Assembly (NCBI GenBank): GCA_002633025.1
Contig: NMRB01001653.1
Coordinates: 33,995-97,994 of the forward strand
Length of the DNA stretch: 64,000 nucleotides
Source of the DNA: Notospermus geniculatus
Lineage: Eukaryota; Nemertea; Pilidiophora; Heteronemertea; Lineidae
Direction of reading: 5' to 3'
Below, piece after piece: positions 32,767 through 43,437 of the stretch. The notes below the pieces were generated by a model that did no database searches, had not been told where the DNA came from, and worked only from the letters and a program-made list of their open reading frames with translations. Within the stretch, counting starts at the first letter, position 1, and the number at the start of each line of letters is the position of its first letter. The position numbers and the translations under genes were made by a program.

Positions 32767-33411
32767 GGCCCGCCGCACACGAGAGAAATTCGCCGAGCAA
32801 AATGTCGCTCAAGGATTTTGACTCAGTCAATTTCCTTGCGTGTGCCGCGGATTCCTTGCGAGTTTTTACCTCAGCGGCCACTGAGCAAAATATTCAGCGT
32901 GTTTGATATGTTTTCCTCGCGAGGAAAAACCTTGCCGTGTACGGCGGGGGCTGTCATTTGACTCGCCATTCGGAACGACCTTAGGCGAACTGCTTACCTG
33001 TCCACTGGGCGGCGCATTTCACCTCGGACACCAGTCCAAGGCAGCCATATTGTTTATCAACAAACCCACGTGACCACCGGCGACAGGGCCGTGGGACTAT
33101 TTTGGCCGAATTTTGGCCTGTTAAGACGTTCAACTTTATTTGCTGGATTATTTGAGCCATATTATATATATACTTACTCCGCGCATGCTCAGTCGCGAAA
33201 AGACGAAAGACAACTGGCGTTCGTTCGGCGCACACGAGGGGAAAGTGGCGGGCCCGGCAAAAATTATTAAACACGATGGATATTTGGCTTTCGGGCAGGA
33301 ACGGCCAAAATCATCTTGAAAATCGCCCGCACACGAGAGGAAATTGCCTTCGCCAAGTGGCGGGCCCGCGCTTTGGCGAAGGCAATTGCCCTCCGTGTGC
33401 GGCGGGCTTAA
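32766..33411. mobile_element. Nested elements with GCCCGCCGCACACGAG ends
   Basis: The left end GCCCGCCGCACACGAGAG has its inverse CTCCGTGTGCGGCGGGC at about 33394-33411. Further internal copies of the same end (CGCCCGCACACGAGAGG near 33326) show more than one insertion. Between them, about 32958-33185 matches the element at 9.0 kb. No intact coding frame. Confidence 0.6.
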
Positions 33412-33779
33412 CGCAACGTTTTTGTGTGCCCTATTTTGTTCATGCGCAGGTGTGATGAGGCGAACCGCATCTGAACTCTCACAACACTCACAAACCAGAG
33501 GACGTTGATAATTTGGGGTAGTGTCAGAGGTACAGTGGAACCTCTCTAGGTGCTCTAGTTCGAATTGTAAACATTATGGTGTACCACCTATTGTCAACTT
33601 CTCGTACTAACAAATCAGGTAAAATCGAATTAAGTCTCGCCTTTCACAACTGTTTCTTTGTTTTTGAGTGTAAAACCATAAATATATTTCAGTTACAAGA
33701 ATATTTATCAAGATAGATATAAAAATAGATAACATTAATGTTATACGGCCCCAGGCCCCGTATTCATAAAACTACTTAA

Positions 33780-34494
33780 AGGGGAACTGACCACTTTGCC
33801 AGCCAAACTGGGCTACCGACACCTCAAAATGCCTTTTGATATCACTTCAGGACTCACAACGGTTTGATTTGAAAATTTCCAGCCATTCTCGAAATAAACA
33901 CCAAAATGTAATTTTCGAATTCAAATTTCCCGCTCAATTAGTGATGTCATTCAGAGAACCAATACAATATAGTGACCATTGCAAAATGTGCTATACCTGT
34001 ATCTAAGACAGCTGGACAGAATATATTTCTATGTCAACCACGTTGCCGTGATTGAAAATCAATTAGTTAGCCATATGGGGATCTTTACACCTGAAATTCA
34101 GGTGAAAATTCAAAAATAATTGAAAGTACCATATTTAGAGATTTCGATATCTTAGTCAATCTCGACAGCTTGTTGAATAATAATACCCTTCCTGAGGCAG
34201 TTAGTGTTTACTTTGGACTTTTCCTCCTAAATCAACACTTTGAGTCAGAAAGTGCGCTTGAGAGGCTCTCTTGGATAAAGATTTGGTACATTTCACAATG
34301 GATGACTATAGAAATGGTTCTAGGTATGACATCACTAATTGAGCGGGAAATTTGAATTCTGATAAATACATTTTTGTCTGTAGTTTGAAAATGAGCTGAG
34401 ATTTTTTCACCAAAATTTTGCCAGTCATAGAGTGGTGTCAAACCCATTTGGAACAGCAAAAATAGTCATTATATTTGAAGGGGTCCGTTCCTCT
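33780..34494. mobile_element. 715-bp element with TTAA target duplication
   Basis: TTAA flanks both sides (33776-33779 and 34495-34498). The ends AGGGGAACTGACC and GGTCCGTTCCTCT are inverse, and long inner arms pair too (ATTTCCCGCTCAATTAGTGA and TCACTAATTGAGCGGGAAAT). TTAA specificity fits piggyBac or Kolobok. No transposase remains. Confidence 0.85.
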
Positions 34495-34547
34495 TTAAGT
34501 CTAAGTGTGATACTTATCTTTTGTGTTGAACAAAGGATAAGTGTAAT

Positions 34548-35060
34548 CAAGAATATATAAGTACCAAGAATGTACAACTCAGTAATCAATCAAAAGGGTG
34601 GGCATTAGGTTACTTTTTCTGATAATAGAGGGCGTACGGTAATTATAGGCCTTCTAATTAAATAACCAATGTTTAGATTTAAGGGTTCTTGACTGAATTG
34701 TATTATTTAGAATAACGTCAATATTCTTATGTAAAGTTGCAGGCATATTACTGGCAAACAAATTTTTTTTGATTTTGGTGAAACCATGGATTTGTTGTTT
34801 AGGTCAGAATGCCCGACCCAGAGATCAAGTACGATATCAATTTGTCGAAAATATGGTCCATTCAAAACTGCTCTGTAGCTCGGTTATTTCTGAGTGCATA
34901 CAACTGCGGCAGGTGTCATTTTGTTCGTAAAGATCTTCCCTACACAATAATCCTTTACAAATTAAGATCCCTTCAGTTACATGGTCACCAGAGGCAAATT
35001 AGTAAACTCACTTTTGGCACATATTTGGAGTTGTACATTCTTGGTACTTATATATTCTTG
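34548..35060. mobile_element. 513-bp element with perfect 33-bp inverted ends
   Basis: The left 33 bp (CAAGAATATATAAGTACCAA onward) are exactly reversed at the right end (ending TTGGTACTTATATATTCTTG). TGTAAT is repeated on both flanks (34542-34547 and 35061-35066). Perfect arms indicate recent activity. Interior frames are short and unrecognised. Confidence 0.9.
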
Positions 35061-35096
35061 TGTAATACATAGACTCAAGTAGTTTTATATACTTTT

Positions 35097-35640
35097 GATG
35101 ACCAAGAGAAAAAAATGTGCCTGTTAGGCCATTTTCCCCAGGGTGGGCAAAATGGCCCACAACTATTGGTGCAACTATTGGTGTGTAAGGTCAAATGCTT
35201 GAATAAACTCTGGGTTAAAGGTAAAAATTTACTCAAAAGCACTCTAACCCTGCTTTAACACTAGAATTGACCTCTGCAAAGTTACTCTAGGGTTAACCCG
35301 GAGTAAAGTGTATGTAAATATGAAATTGTACTCAAAAGTAACACTGGAGTTAGGTTAACCTGAGCCGGCAGCCATTTTGTTTCACAAATGCATTACAAAA
35401 TCTACTAAGGGTTAACTTTGAGTTACTCAGTTTGGAGGTCAAAGTCAAAGTAAAGATTTCAACAGTTCTGGAGAAGTGATTCTGGGATGATGGCTCATGT
35501 GATGTCTTTCTTGCGTTTTTCAAGTTGTGGCACATCAGAGACAGGAGATGCTATAACACCAGCTTCTAGTGATGAACCGGCTCACTTGCATCTCAGGCTC
35601 ACTGATGAGCAGTTTCAGGAGGACAGCTGGATTTAGACTG
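35097..35640. repeat. Dispersed long repeat, copy 1
   Basis: Matches 46040-46562 along its length (shared words GGCCATTTTCCCC, GGTCAAATGCTTGAATAAAC and GAGCCGGCAGCCATTTTG). Its other half may be 36355-36500, which matches 48430-48600. It looks like one large mobile element or old duplication later broken by insertions. Confidence 0.7.
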
Positions 35641-35824
35641 GTACGTGTAGGAGAGATCAATCTTGTCCCAAAACCTGGAAAAAATTAGTATATGAACGAT
35701 TTTTTGTCATTTTATGCATATGACTGCGAGAAACCACATACTGAAAATCGGGTTGGTTCTAAACCTGGCACTGGCATCATAGGCCTATTATGGTCAGAAA
35801 TCATGCAAAATGGTATATTTACCT

Positions 35825-35982
35825 AACAGTTATTATTTTGGAAGATAATAAGATAATAGGGCCAACCAGTTTAACATGGATCAATTATGTTGAAAAATCT
35901 TTAAAAAAAAACTAGAAAAAAAAAGTTAAATTGATCCATGTTAAACTGGTTTGCCCTATTATCTTCCAAAATAATAACTGTT
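35825..35982. mobile_element. Hairpin MITE nested in MULE-like element
   Basis: AACAGTTATTATTTTGGAAG pairs with CTTCCAAAATAATAACTGTT, and the arms continue inward to ACATGGATCAAT and ATTGATCCATGT. The loop is A-rich. Confidence 0.85.
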
Positions 35983-36024
35983 ACGTACGTACACACTGGC
36001 CATAATATGATACCAGTGCCAGTG

Positions 36025-36197
36025 CAGGTGTGAAGGGAAAGAATGTCCTAGGAAAAACTGTACGGGGAACAAAAGATCCTATTGTTACATTCTAATCTCT
36101 GACAATTGGTTTCTATACCCATGCCGCTTAATCCGTCATTCAACAATAGAAGTGGACACTTTTTACAGGGGGGCACTATTTACTGCTACACCGGCGT
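36025..36197. mobile_element. Hairpin MITE, CAGGTGTAAAG family
   Basis: It runs from GCAGGTGTGAAGGGAAAG to TGCTACACCGGCG and matches 56107-56277 in reverse orientation. The ends are more diverged than in that copy. Confidence 0.65.
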
Positions 36198-36354
36198 GCC
36201 AGTGCCAGGTTTAGAACCAACCACTGAAAATCCCCATGAATCCCTTTTGGGGAAAATGTTTTATTAAGGTGTGAATACATGTATTAGGAACTGACTTCAT
36301 CATTGGACCAAGAACAGAGCTTTGTCATGTTTGTACAGGGGAATGGCTGCTGTG

Positions 36355-36500
36355 ATGGGGAAGAAGAACCATGCTTGTCAAAAAGACGGCAGTACAGCAA
36401 ACCTAGTATATGGGGGGTGGGGCATATTACCTGAGGGGTCCATTTTGCCCCACTCTCCCTACTAGTTTTGTATACGTATATATACTCGTAGATTGTATCT
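36355..36500. repeat. Dispersed repeat matching 48430-48600
   Basis: Shares GCAGTACAGCAAACCTAG, GGGGGGTGGGGCATATTACC and CCATTTTGCCCCAC with the later copy. Possibly the far end of the long repeat starting at 35097. Confidence 0.65.
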
Positions 36501-36699
36501 AGTACCTGACGACAGAGTTACCAATTTACTTGGACCGAATAGGTTAAAGTGCCACAGTATTGCCACTTTTTCTCGACAGCCGGCGCCACCGCGACTTGTC
36601 TGGAGCGCCACTGTATCAAACGCAACCGTACGTACACTACGTGGCACCGTATTTCGTCAATTTCCGGTTTTGTTTAGGCGTATAATACATGTACATGTA

Positions 36700-36728
36700 C
36701 CTAACCCTAACCCTAACCCTAACCAACC
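36700..36728 (-). repeat. Short interstitial telomeric repeat
   Basis: About four copies of CCTAAC, i.e. TTAGGG on the minus strand. It follows a short TACATG tract. TTAGGG is the telomere repeat of vertebrates and many invertebrates, so it fits an animal genome. Confidence 0.85.
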
Positions 36729-37006
36729 CTAGTCCTTACAAAACGTCTGGAATAACGGCATTCTTTTGAGATTTTACAAGTTATAAGCAAAAAGGACTTC
36801 AGTTAAATACAAATCGAACCCAGACTTCAATAGGCCAACCTGCGGCGGGCATTCGAAAAACCTGGACTGAGAAACACTGGATTGGATTGGACTCTGACTC
36901 ACTGTTCTCCACCCCCTGGCACCTGGATGTGTACATGTATTCACGGCATATAAAACCCAAACAGAAAATAAACACTATCATAGGATGCGATGGCCGCACA
37001 ACGTTA

Positions 37007-37521
37007 AGCCTAGCGCACATCGACCTTGCGACTGGAAGCAACTCCCGGCAGTGGCGTTTCCGGCAACGGTGGGCGACTGGCTGGAAACAGCAGCAACTGA
37101 TCAGATGCTCAAACAGGCCGATGTGCGCCCCCCGGCAACGCTATTGCCGACCGTTGCCGCTAGTTCAGCCAGTTGCTCATGTTCTACTCGTTGCCGACCG
37201 TTGCTTCTAGTTCTCTTCAGTCGCTGTCGATGTGCGCGCTCTGGCAATGAATTTCCTTTGTTTGTGGAGCACACCTGGTCATTGTGATCGAATTAGATGA
37301 TCCATAAGATGACTCCCGAGTGGTCTGATCGGAAGACATCGACAATTTCCGTGTAGCATTCAGTTCATGATCAGTTGCCTGTTCGATGTGCGCGCTCCAG
37401 ATTGAAGACTGGATTGTGTTGCCGCAGTGACCAGTCGTAACCGATGTGCGCGTTCCGCTCACATCGATAGCGACTGTTGCGTTCAGTTGCTTCCAGTCGC
37501 AAGGTCGATGTGCGCTAGGCT
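37007..37521. mobile_element. 515-bp element with TA target site (Tc1/mariner-like)
   Basis: The ends AGCCTAGCGCACATCGACCT and AGGTCGATGTGCGCTAGGCT are exact inverses, and the arms extend ~37 bp. TA flanks both ends. The interior carries further copies of the GATGTGCGC word in both directions. No intact transposase. Confidence 0.85.
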
Positions 37522-38779
37522 TAGGAAGTGGTGATGCAATAATTCGCCAAGACCGTCCGTTCGTGTGGTTTGGACTGGGGGTGTCGAGAGTAACTGGAAC
37601 CTGTAACCAGTGCCCTGTAAACATTTGTAAGACACAAGTTTCAATACACTTTATTTTTAAAACGAAACTTGTGTCGTTCACTTCATTGCCTTGGCATGCG
37701 TCATGAGGACCTCCCAAACTTAAAGGCGTCAACGTGGCCCATGAACTCGTGACACTGTTCAACTGGAAAACATTTAGACAATGCACTGACCTCTTTTCCA
37801 TTTTACTATAAATTAGGCAGAGAAGAAAAACAATAGGATTATGCCCTATAAACATCTCGGCACTCTTATCTCGACCCCTGCGAAACGGGTTTCACAGGGG
37901 TCCGATGGGCCGGTGGAGCCTGAGGGATGTAAATGTAGTTAGGGTCCGTGTAACGTATGTACATTTACTCCCAAAAAGAGACTGCGCACCACGCACTTTC
38001 CCGACGTTTACCGAAGTTTACCGACGTTTTCCGAAGTTTACCGACGTCAGTTTTAAACCAGGTGATTTTGCTCCCCAAAAGACAGCAAAGCACGTTGGCT
38101 TTTCGGGTCAGACCGGAAGCAAACCACCATGCTGGCATTATGCGAACAAAATTTACGACACGAATTCCGTTCGTCATCAATCTCGACTGTTTTCATTGCA
38201 ACGTTATTCAACCGCTTAGTAAGCTCTACTGTAACTCTGTCGTCGGCGTTCAAACCCGCAACTTCTGCGAAGGCACGGTGAATAATACACTTCTCCTTCT
38301 TTTGAAATCACCGAAACTGCACATTTGTCAGCGCGTCGCCCGATCCACCGATTTAGATCACTGAGAAGGGTGTGACGAAAAACACAACACTGATGTCATC
38401 ATCACCATAATACTAATCTGCTTTTTCTTCTACATATACATCGGTAATGGCTTCATGAACGCCTCTTTAGCGTTTTACCCTCCAAAACATAGCCTGGGGC
38501 TACTCCAACCTGTCTTTTGTTACTCACTCATCTACCGTAAGTTCATGGCTAATGTGCCTTTCTTTGTTCCGCATTATCCATTCAAAAAAGCAATACTATA
38601 GACAATAAGATTACCATTAGTATTGAATTGTTGAAATGAGACATAAAGGCAGGATTAATAGAATAATACTTAATTGAAACATTCTGTGCAGACCTAGAAT
38701 TTTTCACCCTGGCGCGTCAACGTTGTTGTCCTTTCAAAATGCACAGTATTCGTACCGATACCAAGGCCGTGTGCTTAGG

Positions 38780-38860
38780 GGAGCCGTGTAGCCGAGTGAT
38801 TTTCAGGTCCGCTTAGCAAGCGGCAGGTCCTGGGTTCAAATGCAGCCCGGGCCGCGGATT
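38780..38860 (+). mobile_element. Truncated tRNA-derived SINE
   Basis: Head of the SINE at 23936 (GTGTAGCCGAGTGATTTTC, then GGTTCAAATGCAGCCCGG). The sequence after about 38860 is unrelated AT-rich DNA. Confidence 0.6.
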
Positions 38861-39480
38861 TTTTTCCTAACCGGTATAGATTTCCGTGATTTTGTACAAA
38901 ATTCTGATGTCAGTAGATAGAGCTGACCTCAAATCATAAAATTATAAAATTTTGGATGATTCGCATAACCTGGTTAGAGTTTACGCATATTTTTCAAAAC
39001 ATCAACATTTTGATAGATATTTCTGCCCAGTTAACCCCCAAAAGTTTCAAAATAAGGTAAACCTATAATCTGATGTTAGCTTTATCTAATGGTATGAAAA
39101 TTTCTTGAAAAACGCGAAAATCACAAATTATCAAAATTTTGATAATCTCAAATATCTCAGCAACCACTCGACAGATTTTGATGAAACTAGGACCAAAATC
39201 CTCAGAAACTTCCATTCTGTCAGAACTACTATAAAAATTAAAATATAATTACAAAATAAAAGATGTTGATTTTCAAGTTTTTTTCTGATAAGTTATTACA
39301 TAATTTTGATATTTCGGAATTTCCAAAATTTTGATGCAGAAGTATGACCAACAGGTTCTCCTTTCATATGCAACAAACCGTGTCAAAATTGGTTGGGTAG
39401 TATTTGAAATATTCAGGATAGTAAGTGTAGAGAAACATCTGGCAATGCCTGCAGTAAATCGGGTCAATTCGCCGACAACG
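38861..39480. other. AT-rich stretch, no gene recognised
   Basis: Low-complexity, AT-rich sequence with repeated AAAATTTTGAT-type words. No coding frame or clear repeat structure. Confidence 0.4.
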
Positions 39481-39613
39481 TCGTAAGTCCCTGGGTTGGA
39501 GAGTGGCGCGGTGGCGCCGGCTGTCGAGAATACCGTGGAACTTTAACTTCACATTCACTTACTCATAGTACATGTACAAGACCTAAATGTTCCCGTTGGA
39601 CTCCTGAGACCAG

Positions 39614-39733
39614 GACCCATATTCATAAAACTACATGTACCTAAGTCTAAGTGTGACACATAGGCCCTATCCTTTGTTCAACACAAAAGATAAGTACCAC
39701 ACTTAGACTTAAGTACTTTTATGAATATGGGTC
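39614..39733. mobile_element. Hairpin MITE, family A (first of three in a row)
   Basis: The ends GACCCATATTCATAAAACTA and GTACTTTTATGAATATGGGTC pair. CAG lies at 39611-39613 and 39734-39736. Confidence 0.85.
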
Positions 39734-39736
39734 CAG

Positions 39737-39869
39737 GGGCCGTATGCATAAAACATCTTAAGTGTAAAATGTCCCATATCTTTTGTTTGGAACAATAGTT
39801 TAAGGGAAACTTTACACTTACAATAGTTTAAGGGAAACTTTACACTTAAGATGTTTATGCATACGGGCC
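39737..39869. mobile_element. Hairpin MITE, family B (second of three in a row)
   Basis: The ends GGGCCGTATGCATAAAACAT and ATGTTTATGCATACGGGCC pair. A ~26-bp internal tandem duplication of the AGTTTAAGGGAAACTTTACAC segment is present. CAG lies on both sides. Confidence 0.85.
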
Positions 39870-39872
39870 CAG

Positions 39873-39979
39873 GACCCATATTCATAAACCTACTTAAGTC
39901 TAAGTGTAACACTTATCCTTTGTTCAACACAAAAGATAAGTATCACACTTTGACTTAAGTAGGTTTATGAATATCGACC
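39873..39979. mobile_element. Hairpin MITE, family A (third of three in a row)
   Basis: The ends GACCCATATTCATAAACCTA and TAGGTTTATGAATATCGACC pair. CAG lies at 39870-39872 and 39980-39982. Confidence 0.85.
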
Positions 39980-39985
39980 CAGGAC

Positions 39986-39991
39986 TTTATT
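39986..39991 (-). terminator. Polyadenylation signal AATAAA, copy D
   Basis: Same position after the PAN stop codon as in copies B and C. Confidence 0.55.
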
Positions 39992-40024
39992 TTCTAACCG
40001 ATACTCCCTTCAGTCAGTCAGTAT

Positions 40025-40263
40025 TCACAACCTTTCTAGGGGATCAACTTGTCTTGGTGGAAGTTTAAAGTAAAACGAACCATTTGTGATATTTGGTAAT
40101 ATCTGACAAGTTCTATCCGCGAGGCGGAACGATTCGCAGACTAAATTCCATATGCAGACAGCAGCGCAGGCTATCCTCGAAGCTACACTGATATTTTCAG
40201 TGTCAATGGCGGTTTGGTTTTCACCCGGTGTCTTCTCAAATGTCGTAGTGAACGTGAATCCTG
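40025..40263 (-). CDS. PAN/apple-like terminal exon, LamG/PAN gene copy D
   Basis: Intact frame with RIACAAVCIWNLVCESFRL and CQILPNITNGSFYFKLPPR, ending in TGA. The acceptor is CTTACTTTCAG. It belongs with the LamG exon interrupted by the assembly gap (41726-42109) and the first exon at 43856-43927. A possible middle exon with EIWCLETSP lies at about 40640-40760. Confidence 0.65.
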
Positions 40264-40803
40264 CTGAAAGTAAGAAGAGTCCTGACAGAAAATTTTAGAG
40301 TTTAGTACCTGATCCTACCAACCAGCGCGCTGCAGTCGTGGCTTGTTTGGTAGGAGCAGTTTTGGCCGCCATTTTTGGAGGAATTCTGCCAGTGACGTCA
40401 CCCTGAAATTGTATGTAAATTATGCAAATTTATTCAGTAGGCTGACGTAGTGGAATGCAAATATTTGACCCAGGAAATCTACCAATAACAAAGGTTTTAA
40501 AAATAGAAAGGTATCTACATAACAGATGCGATACATATCACCTGCGGCAACACCGGCCAATCAGATTCACGAACGCGATAGGCACGACCGGTCCTAACAT
40601 ACGCAAATTTCCGATGTAAAATGGTTAGGACCGTATTCAGGTCTGAGAAAATTTGGTGTCCCGACGTCATGATTCCCCGGGGAAGTTTCCAAACACCATA
40701 TCTCAACCATCATCATACCCCCTGCATCACAATAGGTCATTGCCAATAAAACAGGTGGTACAAGGTGATTGGATATGGCTAATCATCGGGGGAGGGGGGG
40801 GGG

Positions 40804-41725
40804 NNNNNNNNNNNNNNNNNNNNNNNNNNNNNNNNNNNNNNNNNNNNNNNNNNNNNNNNNNNNNNNNNNNNNNNNNNNNNNNNNNNNNNNNNNNNNNNNN
40901 NNNNNNNNNNNNNNNNNNNNNNNNNNNNNNNNNNNNNNNNNNNNNNNNNNNNNNNNNNNNNNNNNNNNNNNNNNNNNNNNNNNNNNNNNNNNNNNNNNNN
41001 NNNNNNNNNNNNNNNNNNNNNNNNNNNNNNNNNNNNNNNNNNNNNNNNNNNNNNNNNNNNNNNNNNNNNNNNNNNNNNNNNNNNNNNNNNNNNNNNNNNN
41101 NNNNNNNNNNNNNNNNNNNNNNNNNNNNNNNNNNNNNNNNNNNNNNNNNNNNNNNNNNNNNNNNNNNNNNNNNNNNNNNNNNNNNNNNNNNNNNNNNNNN
41201 NNNNNNNNNNNNNNNNNNNNNNNNNNNNNNNNNNNNNNNNNNNNNNNNNNNNNNNNNNNNNNNNNNNNNNNNNNNNNNNNNNNNNNNNNNNNNNNNNNNN
41301 NNNNNNNNNNNNNNNNNNNNNNNNNNNNNNNNNNNNNNNNNNNNNNNNNNNNNNNNNNNNNNNNNNNNNNNNNNNNNNNNNNNNNNNNNNNNNNNNNNNN
41401 NNNNNNNNNNNNNNNNNNNNNNNNNNNNNNNNNNNNNNNNNNNNNNNNNNNNNNNNNNNNNNNNNNNNNNNNNNNNNNNNNNNNNNNNNNNNNNNNNNNN
41501 NNNNNNNNNNNNNNNNNNNNNNNNNNNNNNNNNNNNNNNNNNNNNNNNNNNNNNNNNNNNNNNNNNNNNNNNNNNNNNNNNNNNNNNNNNNNNNNNNNNN
41601 NNNNNNNNNNNNNNNNNNNNNNNNNNNNNNNNNNNNNNNNNNNNNNNNNNNNNNNNNNNNNNNNNNNNNNNNNNNNNNNNNNNNNNNNNNNNNNNNNNNN
41701 NNNNNNNNNNNNNNNNNNNNNNNNN
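40804..41725. other. Assembly gap (922 Ns)
   Basis: A run of N begins right after a run of G at 40791-40803. The same place in copy C has a run of G followed by the 13-bp tandem array, so the gap probably hides a similar hard-to-assemble repeat plus most of the LamG exon of copy D. Open frames read across it are meaningless. Confidence 1.
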
Positions 41726-42109
41726 CGGTTTTCCCTTACCGTACATACACCATATGTGAAACGCACCGAACTCAGGTTTGTACGATAGCCCGGCGTTTAA
41801 TACATAGCCAAACACAATGGCAACCAGCAAAGAACGCTTTTTAGCAATCCCTTGTCTATATTTAACATATATCTCAAAACCAAAATAGCCCAGTCGGCCA
41901 CTTAATCTTAAAGGGGGGATAGCAACCCAATTATATTGTCCACGTAGTGCAGTTCGTGGATATTCTGACGGACCAGCTCCTGGTTTCAAATCGACGCCGT
42001 TGAAACTTGCGTTGTTGCCGCCCTTGATGTCATTTCCTCCATAGAGCTGCGAGAGTGGCCAAAATCCTGTTGGATACACACAGGGATTTAATTTTTGGTT
42101 CACGTGGGC
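41726..42109 (-). CDS. LamG/concanavalin-like exon, copy D, cut by gap
   Basis: The first ~128 residues of the exon are present, including CVYPTGFWPLSQLYGGNDI and GYFGFEIYVKYRQGIAKKRS. It differs from A and B at many residues while the frame is kept, so it split off earlier. The exon starts after the acceptor ACTATAG at 42110-42111, the same place relative to the conserved Cys as in A and B. The 3' half lies in the gap. Confidence 0.75.
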
Positions 42110-42122
42110 CTATAGTCCCTTT

Positions 42123-42871
42123 AAGTGACCATTATATTGGGTCCAATTTGAGCTTGTAACGGATTTTTCGGCACTAAAGCATTAGCGTATCTCAAGACAA
42201 TGAGCTGAGATATGTTAGTTTTTATGCCTAGAAGTGTCCCAGCTATTTTTTTAGCGATTATTTCGCGATTATTACGTTTTTTTCGGCATTTTGTGGTTTT
42301 CTAGAGATTTCATAATTAAGAAACGATTTTGGTTGGCTAGAATCCACACGGGGGTCACACATTCATCTCGGGCTCCAGGGCGGCCGAGCATGGTTTGTAT
42401 AATTAGTGTGACCTCGATGTGGCCCCGACGTTGAGAAGCACATGTGGATATATATAGAAATTGTTATCTTAGCCATGGTGCAAGATGGGGTACCGTATAC
42501 ATGTAGCCTACATTAGCGTTTGTTGACTATTACCAGATTACGACGAGCCGTGGATTATCACTCACTCTTTTTGTGCGAGTACTGAGTTAGGCCTGTTTGA
42601 TGTTCGATCATGATGGAGAGGGAGTGTTGTTTTGTTTACGTTTTTCAGTCGGCGTTTTGGCCTGAATCGAATGCACTTTGCTTTGAGAACTTCATTTGAC
42701 CTTGGAGTAATTGACTGTTCAATGTGTCAGGTTGAGCATTTGTGTTCTCGTATCGAAGGCATTTGTGTTTGTGCGAACATTCTTTATTTCACACTCTTTG
42801 CGCGTGAACCTTTTACGCCGCCAGGCTTGTTTCTTTTAATTGTCATGGGCGAAATGTTCAGAAGGTCACTT
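42123..42871. mobile_element. Insertion in the LamG intron, copy D
   Basis: Copies A and B go from exon to minisatellite within ~100 bp; here ~750 bp intervene. The ends AAGTGACC and GGTCACTT are inverse but short. A piece near its right end (CGTGAACCTTTTACGCC, then GCCAGGCTTGT) resembles sequences at about 4312 and 62044, so a dispersed family is likely. An open frame at 42632-42907 has no recognisable domain. Confidence 0.45.
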
Positions 42872-42904
42872 ATTCGCGTAAATGTACATCTATATGCTTT
42901 CGAG

Positions 42905-43262
42905 TGAACGGAATATGCTGGTCTGATTTGATGAGCAACGGAAAATGCTGGTCTGATTTAGTGAGAGAACGGAAAATGCTGGTCTGAATCAGTGAGAGAA
43001 CGGAAAATGCTGGTCTGAGTCAGTGAGAGAACGGAAAATGCTTGTCTGAATCAGTGAGAGAACGGAAAATGCTGGTCTGATTCAGTGAGAGAACGGAAAA
43101 TGCTAGTCTGATTCAGTGAGAGAACTGAAAATGCTGGTCTGAATCAGTGAGAGAAGGGAAAATGCTGGCCTGAGTCAGTGAGAGAACGGAAAATGCTGGT
43201 CTGATTTAGTGAGAGAACGGAAAATGCTGGTCTGAATCAGTGAGAGAACAGAAAACGCTAGG
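42905..43262. repeat. 31-bp minisatellite in LamG intron, copy D
   Basis: Eleven to twelve units that are more uniform than in A and B, suggesting independent homogenisation since copy D split off. Confidence 0.9.
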
Positions 43263-43437
43263 ACCAAACGTTAGACGAATTAAAGCTGATAGCCTAAACA
43301 TCGCCTCCAAATAAGTTATTCCGCGTGGAAGTCATGGTGAAGCGATTCTTTCGCACACAAGAAGAGAAACGATTATCTCTTTGTTCAGCTCGTATAGCCT
43401 ACTAATTAATTCCAACGTCTGTCTGTACCCGTACAAT

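Larger units (their letters stand above)
33755..35095. mobile_element. Family A element interrupted by two nested transposons
   Basis: It starts GCCCCGTATTCATAAAACTA after CAG (33752-33754). Its body resumes at 34495-34547 and 35061-35095 (AAGTAGTTTTATA). The right terminus is degraded. It encloses 33780-34494 and 34548-35060. Confidence 0.7.
35750..36222. mobile_element. 473-bp element with 10-bp target duplication (MULE-like)
   Basis: The ends GGGTTGGTTCTAAACCTGGC and GCCAGTGCCAGGTTTAGAAC are inverse. ACTGAAAATC flanks both sides (35740-35749 and 36223-36232), a duplication length typical of Mutator-like elements. It contains two nested hairpins, 35825-35982 and 36025-36197. Confidence 0.8.
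31972..40284. repeat. Tandem gene-bearing unit 3 (8.3 kb), rearranged
   Basis: Recognisable at both ends and in the 37.8-38.8 kb block. The LamG exon is missing and the middle is filled with nested transposons (32.8-37.5 kb). Confidence 0.7.

Noticed and set aside
36493-36732. Frame ending in NPNPNPN
   Set aside because: The repeat is a translation of the telomere-like CCTAAC tract.
37217-37855. 212-codon minus-strand frame as a gene
   Set aside because: Much of it runs through the inverted arm of the 515-bp TA-flanked element; no motif is seen.
40653-42103. Very long open frames across 40.7-42.1 kb
   Set aside because: They are read through 922 Ns and have no meaning; only the true sequence at 41726-42109 is coding-like.
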